Below, in pieces: positions 43,778 to 50,967 of a DNA stretch of 50,967 bases. The stretch lies in contig NZ_PPSM01000017.1 in NCBI RefSeq assembly GCF_002916655.1, forward strand, positions 1 through 50,967. The letters are read 5' to 3'. Each line of letters begins with the position of its first letter. The first letter of the stretch is position 1. The notes beneath the pieces were generated by a model. It did no database searches. It had not been told where the DNA came from and saw only the letters and a program-made list of their open reading frames with translations. This DNA is from Novosphingobium sp. HII-3 (GTDB lineage: Bacteria; Pseudomonadota; Alphaproteobacteria; Sphingomonadales; Sphingomonadaceae). The translations under genes and the position numbers were made by a program.

Positions 43778-44961
43778 CTCTCACGCAGCGCTTCGCGCGC
43801 GCGGTTGAAGGGCTTCAGAAGGTACTGCAGGACCGTTTTCTGCCCCGTGTGGACATCCACCGTGGCCATCATGCCGGGCACGATAGGAAAGCGCTTGCCC
43901 GCCTTGTTCACCAGCGCGTCGGATCTGGTCCGGATGAAGACGCGGTAGTAGAAGATGTCCGGCTTGACTTCGTCCTGGATCGTGTCGGGCGAGATGGTGG
44001 TGACTTCGCCCTCAAGGCCGCCGTAGATCGCGTAATCGTAGGCGGTCACCTTCACGGTAGCGCGCTGGCCGGGATGAATGAATGCGATGTCGCGGGGGGA
44101 CATTCGCGCTTCGATCAGCAGCTGGTCGTCGACCGGTATGATCTGCATGATCTCGCCGTTAGGGGGTATGACGCCGCCGACGGTCGATACTTCGATGCTT
44201 TTCACGACACCGCTCACCGGCGATCGCAGCGTGAGGCGCTTCAACGTGTCGGCACGCCCCCGCACCACGGGCGCCAAGGCCGTCACCTCCTCGTTCGCCT
44301 TGGCCAGCTGCTGACGCGCCTCAACCAGGTATTGCGATCGCAGATCCGCCTTCTTGAGTTCCAGTTCTGCACGCTGGCGCTTGAGCCGAATGACTTCCAC
44401 GCTGCTGGCGGCGCCCACTTCGATGAGCGATTCACCGATCGCCACTTCCTTGCGGATGAGGCCAAGGGACTCGTCGATCAGCGAAAGGGAGCTGGCCAGA
44501 CTGCGCCGCCGTGTCTCATACAACCGTGTTTCCGCCGCCTTCAGGTCTGCGTAGTCGTCAAGTTCCGCAGGAAAGGTGAGCGGGGTCTGATTGACCTCCG
44601 CCTGAAGGCGGGCGGACGCGGCGAGGGCGGCGTGGTATTTCGCCGCACTCTCCTCCACGGTGGAGCCGGCCTGCGTCGGATCGAGCTGGGCAAGGACTTG
44701 CCCCGGCTTTACGATATCGTCCTGGCGCACCAGCAACTTCGCCAGGATGCCGCCTTCCAGTGACTGGATCACCTGTTCACGGCTGGTCGGCACGACCCGA
44801 CCGGTGCCGGTCGCCACCTCGTCGAGTTCAGCGAACCACGCCCAGGTCAGCAGAACCAGAAACAGCGCCGCAACCACCCAAACGAGACGGGTGGCCAGCC
44901 TGTAGCGATCATCCTTCTCTTCCTCGAAAAGCCAGTCGTCCGTGTTGCTCCAAGCGTTCAC
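43774..44961 (-). CDS. HlyD/LapC-type periplasmic adaptor of type I secretion
   Basis: A 395-residue membrane fusion protein: one N-terminal membrane helix (LVWVVAALFLVLLTWAWFAEL, about 26-46), a lipoyl/barrel half (GTGRVVPTSREQVIQSLEGGILAKLLVRQDDIVKPGQVLAQLD), a long coiled-coil hairpin (about 105-245), the second lipoyl half (LTLRSPVSGVVKSIEVSTVGGVIPPNGEIMQIIP) and a beta-barrel end. It bridges the ABC exporter and the TolC-type channel. GTG start with a 4-nt overlap (GTGA) with the exporter gene. Confidence 0.95.
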   Translation of the reverse strand: MNAWSNTDDWLFEEEKDDRYRLATRLVWVVAALFLVLLTWAWFAELDEVATGTGRVVPTSREQVIQSLEGGILAKLLVRQDDIVKPGQVLAQLDPTQAGSTVEESAAKYHAALAASARLQAEVNQTPLTFPAELDDYADLKAAETRLYETRRRSLASSLSLIDESLGLIRKEVAIGESLIEVGAASSVEVIRLKRQRAELELKKADLRSQYLVEARQQLAKANEEVTALAPVVRGRADTLKRLTLRSPVSGVVKSIEVSTVGGVIPPNGEIMQIIPVDDQLLIEARMSPRDIAFIHPGQRATVKVTAYDYAIYGGLEGEVTTISPDTIQDEVKPDIFYYRVFIRTRSDALVNKAGKRFPIVPGMMATVDVHTGQKTVLQYLLKPFNRAREALRER

Positions 44962-47096
44962 GCAGCCCTCCCCTGCATCGTGAGCAGCGCATCTTCCTTG
45001 CTCTGGTCCAGGGTGATGAGGCCGTTATGGACCACGATCACCCGGTCCACGAGATCCAGGACCCGCATACGATGCGTCGCCACCACGACCGTGCGCGCAT
45101 GGCTGTATTCGCGAAAACGCGCGAGAAAGAGACGCTCTGCGGCATCGTCCATGGACGCCGTCGGCTCATCGAGAAGGACGACCCTCGGTTGCCGGATCAG
45201 CAGCCGCGCCAGCAGCAGCGACTGCACCTGCCCGCCCGACAGACCCTCGCCTCCTTCCTGCACGACGTAATCGAGGCCGGACGGGATGCGCCGGATGAAC
45301 TCATCCGCGCCCACCATCCGCAGAGCTTCGAGGATATCCTCCGAAGTCGACTGCGGTGCGCCGAGAACAAGATTGTCGCGGATGGTGCCATGAAAGAGGC
45401 GACTGTTCTGCGTGAGAAGGCCCACATCGCGCCGCACGTCGGCAGGATCGATCTGGGCGAGCGCCAGATCATCCAGCAGGACTTCCCCCGATATCGGATG
45501 AAGCAGCCCCGACAGGGCCTGCAGCAGCGTTGACTTCCCGGCCCCATTGCGACCCAGCAAAGCGATCTTTTCACCCGGCCTGATGGCAAGATCGCGCACG
45601 GTGAGAGCCGGCGGAGAATTCGGATCTCCGTAGCGGAATACGGCGGAGCGCAGGGTGAAGTTGCCGGCGATTGCGGGCACGGCGATCCGGTGTTCATTGT
45701 CCGGATTGTCGACCGGCAGTTCCATGATCCTGTCGACGCTCTCCATCCCGAAGCGCGCCTGCTGCAAGCGGCTCAGGACCTGTGTGACCTGCGCCATGGG
45801 CGCCATCATGCGCGATCCCAGTATCGATGCGGCGACCAGCGCACCGGTGGTGAGATCGCCCTCCATGACCAGCGGTGCGCCGAAGAAGATGATCGTGGCA
45901 TAGGCCGCGTTCTGTACGTTCTGCGTCCAGGCCATCAGGCTGTTCGTGAGTCCACGCAACTTCAGCTGCGCTTCTCCGGTGACGGAATTGAAGTGGTTCC
46001 ATTGCTGCTGGAAACGGCTCTCCGCCTGCAGCGTCTTGATGTCGGCGTTGCGCTGGATGGACTCCACCAGCATCGCGTTGCGCAGCGCCGCTTCGCGCAT
46101 GGCTTCATTCGCGTAGGCCCGCAGCTTCGGCTGTGCGAGAAGCCCCGGAAGAAGGAGAAGGATCAGGGCTCCGATCGGAACGAGCACTAGCCCCCCGCCG
46201 ATGAACCAGAAAAGCACCAGGAACAGGAGGAAGAAAGGCAAATCCGCTATGGCTGCGATCGTGGTCGAGGTGAGCAGTTCGCGCACTTGCTCCAGGTCCC
46301 GCAGCTGCGCGATGAACGTCCCGGTGGACAGCGGGCGATCGCTGTTACGCACCCGCAGCGCGTGGCCGAAGACGCGATCCGAAATGCGCAGGTCCGCGCG
46401 CTTTCCAAGCGTATCGATGATGCTCATGCGCAGTCGGCGCAACAGGAAGTCGAACCCTATTGCGATGACGACCCCGAGGAACAGGATGTAGAGCGTGGGA
46501 TAGGATGCAGCCGGAATGACGCGGTCATACACCTGCATCGAGAACAGGACTGTCGCCAGCCCCAGGATGTTGGTGATGAGCGATGCCGCAACGACATGCC
46601 CGTAGGATCGCCTGTCCTTCAGCAGCAGACGGCGCAGCCAGTGCTCCTCGTAGGGGCGGATGTATGTATCGACGCGAGCATCGGGCGCCGATCGCGCGGG
46701 ACGGGCGACGACAAGCTGCGCGCACCTGCGTTTCAGCTCCTCCAGCGGAAGGACATGCGGCAGACCGCCCTCGCCACCCATGACGAGCGAAACGTCCCCC
46801 GCTTCGTCGACCGCGGTGACGACAGCAACCTCGCCACTGTGCAGTTCCACGACCAGCGGGAACCGGTCACCCGTCGATGTCAGCGCATCCTGAGCCGCGA
46901 AACGGATACGAAGCCCTGCCCCGCGGGCCATGCTCCTGATCCGCTCCGAAGGATCCTTTCCGCTTTCCCAGAGCCCCGCTATCCTGGCGTTCTGCGCCGA
47001 TACCGAGAGCCTGTAATGGCGGGCAACGTAAAGGAACGCTTCTGTCCATGCCTCGCCCCTGAATGGGCGTGTGTCCTGTTCTGCCTGATCGGTCAC
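44958..47096 (-). CDS. LapB-type type I secretion ABC exporter
   Basis: A 712-residue permease-ATPase. Residues 1-135 are a C39-peptidase-like domain without the catalytic Cys, as in LapB-type adhesin exporters, where it binds substrate instead of cutting. Six membrane segments follow (SLITNILGLATVLFSMQVYDRVIP onward), then the ATPase with Walker A GRNGAGKST, signature LSGGQ and Walker B VVLLDEPTAS. It should export the adhesin encoded upstream. The GTG start overlaps the TolC-type stop by 4 nt. Confidence 0.95.
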   Translation of the reverse strand: MTDQAEQDTRPFRGEAWTEAFLYVARHYRLSVSAQNARIAGLWESGKDPSERIRSMARGAGLRIRFAAQDALTSTGDRFPLVVELHSGEVAVVTAVDEAGDVSLVMGGEGGLPHVLPLEELKRRCAQLVVARPARSAPDARVDTYIRPYEEHWLRRLLLKDRRSYGHVVAASLITNILGLATVLFSMQVYDRVIPAASYPTLYILFLGVVIAIGFDFLLRRLRMSIIDTLGKRADLRISDRVFGHALRVRNSDRPLSTGTFIAQLRDLEQVRELLTSTTIAAIADLPFFLLFLVLFWFIGGGLVLVPIGALILLLLPGLLAQPKLRAYANEAMREAALRNAMLVESIQRNADIKTLQAESRFQQQWNHFNSVTGEAQLKLRGLTNSLMAWTQNVQNAAYATIIFFGAPLVMEGDLTTGALVAASILGSRMMAPMAQVTQVLSRLQQARFGMESVDRIMELPVDNPDNEHRIAVPAIAGNFTLRSAVFRYGDPNSPPALTVRDLAIRPGEKIALLGRNGAGKSTLLQALSGLLHPISGEVLLDDLALAQIDPADVRRDVGLLTQNSRLFHGTIRDNLVLGAPQSTSEDILEALRMVGADEFIRRIPSGLDYVVQEGGEGLSGGQVQSLLLARLLIRQPRVVLLDEPTASMDDAAERLFLARFREYSHARTVVVATHRMRVLDLVDRVIVVHNGLITLDQSKEDALLTMQGRAA

Positions 47097-48418
47097 AGCC
47101 TTACCCCCTCGACGACCAGCCCCGTCAACCTGAACGCTTCCCGCTCCTCCCCGGCATTGAACAGGCAGTCCACGTTGAGCCGCCGCAGGTCATGCCGCGT
47201 GTTCACCAGATCCAGCCGGACCTGCTGCAGTTCCTGCTCGGCGTTGAGCAGGTCGACCAGGGTGCGCGTACCCATTTCGAAGTACTGGAGGCGGTACAGT
47301 TCGCCCGTCTGGCTCATGCTGCGTTCGCGGCCGGTCAGCGTGACCACCAGATCGTTGAAGCTTCCGATCTGCCGCTGCGCTTCCGACAGCAGGCGGCTCA
47401 CTTCGTTCCGGATGTTCGCTTCGGCGGCATCCGCAGCTTCAAGCGCATAGTTCGCGCCCCGGATCCGCGCACTGTTGGCCCCGCCACTGTAGAGCGAACT
47501 GGAGACATTTATGCCGAAGTTGTACTCCGCGCGGCGGGAGAACGGGTCGTTGATGTCGGTGGATGTCCCCGCACCCAGCGAAACCGTCGGCAGGGCGTTC
47601 GCTCGATTCCGATCAAGTTCCGCCTCCGCTTCGTCCCGCTGCGCCTGCACCTGCATGAGGGCAGGCACGCGCGCCCAATCCGGCTCGCCTCGCTCGCATG
47701 AGCGTTCGAGCCAAGGCGGCACCTCGGAGGAGACGGCGGGCGCCACTTCAACTCCGAGCAGGTGAACGAGATTGCTGACCCAGCGGCGCTGCTCCGCTTC
47801 GATCTGCTGCAGGATTGCTTCGCCCGCCTGGACGCGGGCCTGCGCCTGCAACGCGTCCGACCGCGTCGCCGCACCTTTCTGGAAGCGCTGGTCGACCAGG
47901 CCGCTGATGCTGCGGATCCGCTCCAGCTGTTCGAAGACCACGGATTGAAGCGCCCGGCTGCGCTGTATCTCGATGATAGCGTAGCTGGTGTCGCGAACCA
48001 GGCTATCCACTGCATAGAGAAGTTGCGCCCTGCCGACTTTCGTCCCGGCCTCGGCCAGGGCAACGGTGCTGGATACCTTGCCAAAATCAAAGATCATCTG
48101 CGATGCGGAAAGGTTGGCTCGGGGCCGCCAGCGGGCTCCACCGATGTTGTTGTAGCCGGTCCCGATCCCTCCTTCGATCTGCGGAAGGTATCCGGCTTCA
48201 GCCACTGCGATCTGCTGCTCCCGTGCATTGAGCCGGCCGACCGCTTCCGTCACGGCGGGATGCCATTCGACAACCTGCCTCACTGCATCTTCAAGCGTCA
48301 GCAAACGGCTATCGTCCGTTTGCGCGCCCACCGAACTGCAGGCACAGGCAAAGGCAATGATCACTAATGAACGAACTAAAGGAATTGCTCTGCCACTTGT
48401 AGAGCTTCGTCTTTTCAT
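47093..48418 (-). CDS. TolC-family outer-membrane channel of type I secretion
   Basis: About 441 residues with a signal peptide (SLVIIAFACACSSVGAQ) and the duplicated TolC architecture (LTLEDAVRQVVEWHPAVTEA ... GYLPQIEGGIGTGYNN; second half ALPTVSLGAGTSTDIND ... YSGGANSARIRGANYALEAAD, then TLVDLLNAEQEL). It forms the outer-membrane tunnel with the HlyD and ABC partners. The start is the ATG at 48418, with GGGGGA upstream; an open start at 48454 has none. Confidence 0.94.
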   Translation of the reverse strand: MKRRSSTSGRAIPLVRSLVIIAFACACSSVGAQTDDSRLLTLEDAVRQVVEWHPAVTEAVGRLNAREQQIAVAEAGYLPQIEGGIGTGYNNIGGARWRPRANLSASQMIFDFGKVSSTVALAEAGTKVGRAQLLYAVDSLVRDTSYAIIEIQRSRALQSVVFEQLERIRSISGLVDQRFQKGAATRSDALQAQARVQAGEAILQQIEAEQRRWVSNLVHLLGVEVAPAVSSEVPPWLERSCERGEPDWARVPALMQVQAQRDEAEAELDRNRANALPTVSLGAGTSTDINDPFSRRAEYNFGINVSSSLYSGGANSARIRGANYALEAADAAEANIRNEVSRLLSEAQRQIGSFNDLVVTLTGRERSMSQTGELYRLQYFEMGTRTLVDLLNAEQELQQVRLDLVNTRHDLRRLNVDCLFNAGEEREAFRLTGLVVEGVRL

Positions 48419-48463
48419 GATCCCCCTGGCACCCTCACGGAGTGATATTTTCACTTCCCTCTT

Positions 48464-48498
48464 GAACCGGGTGAGTTCACCTCACCTCCACCCGGTTC
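48464..48498. repeat. 10-bp inverted repeat between adhesin and exporter genes
   Basis: GAACCGGGTG (48464-48473) and CACCCGGTTC (48489-48498) form a perfect stem with a 15-nt loop. It lies 17 nt past the adhesin stop and 46 nt before the TolC-type start. Without a T-run on the minus strand it is more likely a partial terminator or an mRNA processing/stability element that sets the ratio of adhesin to exporter. Confidence 0.5.
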
Positions 48499-48514
48499 TC
48501 ATACTATGTGATGA

Positions 48515-50967
48515 CTAGATCAAGCTATGATTGCTCCATTGCTCATCCAGATTAGTGGATGGGGACATTTGCAGATAGCCAAGCGGATCATCCACGGGCG
48601 CCGTCCGGACGTCAGCCGCCGCTGCGGCCGTTGTGGCGGAATCAACGGCAGCAGCGACATCCGGCTCGGCACGGGCGAGATAGCCCTCGAGCACCTCTTC
48701 GACGGAACCCTGCCCTTCGAAGATCTCGTATTCGAAGTACCGGGCGGGAGCGGCACCCTCAGGTTCTCCGGAAGCGCTGAACGCCTGAAGATCGTCGAGT
48801 GGCACGGTCTCCGCGCCAAGGCTGAACGCCGCCATTGACGTCGGGGCCGCCGCTGCGCCCCCGGCTCCCGAGGGCTGCACCGTGATCTGCAGCGTTCCTT
48901 GCGCCACCTCCTCGGTGGGGTGGACGAGGCGATAGGTGAACGTCTCGATCCGGGCCACGTTCGAATAGGTCAGGTCCGGATCCAGCGTATAGGTATAGCT
49001 GCCGTTTGCAGAGAGGCTCAGAGTTCCATAGATTCCGTCGATCTGGAGAGGTGGCCCGTCCTCGACATCGGCAAACCCGCTGCGATCCGGATCATAAACC
49101 TGCACTTCGGTCAGCAGTGACCCGGGTTCGTCATTGGCAAGGATGTTCCCGGTGGCGGGGGTGGATCCCACGGCAACGAAGCGGTTCAGGTACGTCACAT
49201 CGACATCACTGGTGACCGTGGCAACTGCCAGCGCCGAATTCAGGCTCGCCCGTACGCGGTACGTGCCGGCACCGAGACCCAGAGTTCCAAGATCGATGGT
49301 CGCGTCGTTGCCCAGAACGGTCAGCAGGGTTGAAAAGCTCTGCTGCGCGACCGGTGTCCATCCAGTGCCGCTTTGCCTTTCCACGAAGAGCGTGCCGTTT
49401 CCAAGCGCAGAGGCGGTGACGTCAAGGCTGACCGTGCCGCTCACCGCCGTATTGGATCCGATCACGAAGGAACCGCTGGTGTACCCTCCTGTGCCGAGGA
49501 GCGAGACCGTCGTGCCCGATGCATTGAAGAAGTTCGGATCCTGCACATTGGCCCACTGCACGGTGGCTGTGCCGAGATCGTTTCCGACCTGCACGGGGGC
49601 ACCGTCAAGCGCGACTGCCAAGGTTGCGGAGCTGGATGAGACACCGTCCGAAAGCGTATACGTGAACCGATCGGTCTCACCTACCGCGCCGGGGTTGCCA
49701 ATAGTGGAGTAGGTGTAGGTGCCATCGGCAGCGATCTGCAGAACACCGAAATCGCCGACGATCGTCGCCACTCCGCTCGTCGGCACAGCGATGGTGGTGC
49801 CATCACCGTCCGAGATGCTGACGATCACGGCGCCCCCTGCAAGATCGTCCGCACCGCCCTGCGCGTTGCCGGTCAGGACGTTGCCGCTGACCGCCTCGTT
49901 GGCGAACTCGTACTCCGTGACGGTCGCGGCGACGCTGGTTCCCTGCAGCAGCGTGAGCGTGTTGCTCAACAAGGTATCCGCGACCGCGCCAAGCACGGTG
50001 TCGAGCAGGCCCGGCAAATTGATCAGCGGATTGTTCAGCAGGGTGGTGAGCACACCCACCAGTCCGCCCACACCGGCGCCGGTGGTCGAGTCGAGAACCG
50101 GCTCCAGCAATCCGCGCGCCACGCCGCCCAGCGGGCCCAGGGCACCTGCCACCGCGTCGAGAACGAGCTCCTCGTTCTCTGGCCCGAGCACGACACCGGC
50201 CGCGCCCAATTCTTCCAGAGACACCCCATTCCCGTCCGGGTCCAGCAACTGCTCGAGCGCGCCCTCATCGTTGCGCACGACCACGCGGTAATCGCCGGGC
50301 GGAAGCCCTTCTACAATCGCGACAAGCGTGTTGTCCCCTGTCAGGCCAAGCACTTCCAGACCGGCGACGTCACCGAGTGGGGAGTTGGGTGTGACCGCCG
50401 AATACACGACATTCCCGGCCGCATCGATCAGGTCCACCCGGAACGCGTCCGCCACGGCCACCAGAGCGGTCTGGCTGATTTCGATCCGGACCGATGCTGT
50501 CCTGTCATCCGCCACAGTGATGGCAAGGGCGTTGTCCACGCCCACGTCCGATTCCAGCAGCCCGAGGACTTCCACATCGGTATCCGCGACGGTCGGGTAG
50601 GTCACGCTCGTCACGGCACCCAAGTCCAGGGCCGCATTGTCATCCACCGCCAGCGGCAGGTCGATGGTCACCGCCGGCAGGGTACCCGTGCTGCTGATAT
50701 TGCCGGCGATGTCCGTCTGGCGCACCTGCACGGTGCCGGCGGGGTAGGTGCCCGGGGCCAGCTCGAAGCTGGTGCCGGTGCCTGCCTGCCATGTCGTTCC
50801 GCCGTCGGTGCTGTACTGCCAGCTGGCGCCCGGCTCGAGGCCGCCGACCGCGACGGTCGCGTCGCTGGTCACGCCGTCGTCTGGCGAGGTGCCGGTGTCC
50901 GTTGCGAGGGCGAGGCTGGGCGGTGCTGCGGTGAGGTCGATGGTCACAGGCGCCAGTGCGGCGGGGG
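48515..50967 (-). CDS. BapA-like giant adhesin, C-terminal part (cut by window edge)
   Basis: The last 817 or so residues of a large secreted adhesin; the frame stays open to the right edge. From the edge: an Ig-like repeat (WQYSTDGGTTWQAGTGTSFELAPG ... VQVRQTDIAGN), a BapA-type pre-C-terminal region (VTEYEFANEAVSGNVLTGNAQGGADDLAGG), two VCBS/cadherin-like units (IAADGTYTYS; LSANGSYTYTLDPD) and an acidic C-terminus ending DPLGYLQMSPSTNLDEQWSNHSLI, the position of the type I secretion signal. It should be exported by the adjacent ABC/HlyD/TolC genes and hold cells to surfaces or each other. Confidence 0.92.
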   Translation of the reverse strand, partial: PAALAPVTIDLTAAPPSLALATDTGTSPDDGVTSDATVAVGGLEPGASWQYSTDGGTTWQAGTGTSFELAPGTYPAGTVQVRQTDIAGNISSTGTLPAVTIDLPLAVDDNAALDLGAVTSVTYPTVADTDVEVLGLLESDVGVDNALAITVADDRTASVRIEISQTALVAVADAFRVDLIDAAGNVVYSAVTPNSPLGDVAGLEVLGLTGDNTLVAIVEGLPPGDYRVVVRNDEGALEQLLDPDGNGVSLEELGAAGVVLGPENEELVLDAVAGALGPLGGVARGLLEPVLDSTTGAGVGGLVGVLTTLLNNPLINLPGLLDTVLGAVADTLLSNTLTLLQGTSVAATVTEYEFANEAVSGNVLTGNAQGGADDLAGGAVIVSISDGDGTTIAVPTSGVATIVGDFGVLQIAADGTYTYSTIGNPGAVGETDRFTYTLSDGVSSSSATLAVALDGAPVQVGNDLGTATVQWANVQDPNFFNASGTTVSLLGTGGYTSGSFVIGSNTAVSGTVSLDVTASALGNGTLFVERQSGTGWTPVAQQSFSTLLTVLGNDATIDLGTLGLGAGTYRVRASLNSALAVATVTSDVDVTYLNRFVAVGSTPATGNILANDEPGSLLTEVQVYDPDRSGFADVEDGPPLQIDGIYGTLSLSANGSYTYTLDPDLTYSNVARIETFTYRLVHPTEEVAQGTLQITVQPSGAGGAAAAPTSMAAFSLGAETVPLDDLQAFSASGEPEGAAPARYFEYEIFEGQGSVEEVLEGYLARAEPDVAAAVDSATTAAAAADVRTAPVDDPLGYLQMSPSTNLDEQWSNHSLI

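Noticed and set aside
44958..47096. Bacteriocin-type exporter with an active C39 peptidase
   Set aside because: The N-terminal domain lacks the catalytic Cys region; neighbours and length fit a LapB-type adhesin exporter.
48515..50967. Repeat array in the adhesin as CRISPR or tandem DNA repeat
   Set aside because: The similarity is between protein domains only; no regular DNA repeats and spacers are seen.
1..50967. tRNA, rRNA or mobile elements
   Set aside because: No cloverleaf, rRNA signature, transposase, integrase or terminal repeats could be recognised on either strand.

Overview
The window is a GC-rich chromosomal segment with densely packed genes and many 4-nt start/stop overlaps. 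Its content points to an alphaproteobacterium, most likely a sphingomonad. The reasons are a TonB-dependent receptor under a TPP riboswitch, BapA-type adhesin export genes, a KatE catalase, several small stress-type proteins (DUF2171, DUF3597, DUF4142), and three promoter matches to the alphaproteobacterial general-stress sigma factor EcfG (GGAAC-N17-[C/G]GTT). I see no rRNA, tRNA, CRISPR array, insertion sequence or prophage. The taxonomic call is inference.

Layout. 0.2-8.8 kb: PEBP-like and DUF2171 proteins, a small protein with a possible papain/transglutaminase-type Cys-His-Asp set, a GST, a PLP-dependent cystathionine gamma-synthase-family enzyme, an MFS transporter, an SDR, and a 733-residue protein of unknown function whose ribosome-binding site lies inside a perfect 12-bp hairpin. 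8.8-13.2 kb: a double-PAS hybrid histidine kinase and four small envelope or stress-type genes. 13.4-19.3 kb: a zinc-free MDR reductase, then a TetR regulator divergent from a P450-MpaB pair across a perfect palindrome, then a second MpaB/DUF2236 gene and a putative diiron oxygenase of the heme-oxygenase fold. 19.3-22.5 kb: a katE-ankyrin operon that may run on into those last genes. 22.6-28.4 kb: a sulfotransferase, then a vitamin block with TPP riboswitch, TonB receptor, TenA and PncB. 28.4-34.0 kb: a PaoABC-like molybdenum oxidoreductase operon with DUF4336 and SDR genes downstream. 34.2-38.9 kb: a stress-type operon (small disordered protein, SRPBCC protein, zinc alcohol dehydrogenase, SDR), then a histidine phosphatase overlapping a NAD(P)H-hydrate dehydratase. 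38.9-40.5 kb: a DegP/DegS-like protease and a MarR-like regulator.

40.7-51.0 kb: a type I secretion locus, all on the minus strand. It holds the C-terminal end of a giant BapA-like adhesin (cut by the right edge), then a TolC-type outer-membrane protein, a LapB-type ABC exporter, an HlyD adaptor and a 1023-residue protein. The last four genes overlap by 4 nt each. The 1023-residue protein has about 570 N-terminal residues resembling an alpha/alpha toroid, followed by a complete-looking MurF-type ligase. A peptidoglycan-type ligase fused to a toroid and translationally coupled to an adhesin exporter is the best candidate here for an undescribed system.

The genes fit a bacterium that invests in oxidative-stress defence, surface attachment and cofactor salvage (thiamine, NAD). 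One gene (about 19.4 kb) looks frameshifted at a CCCC run.
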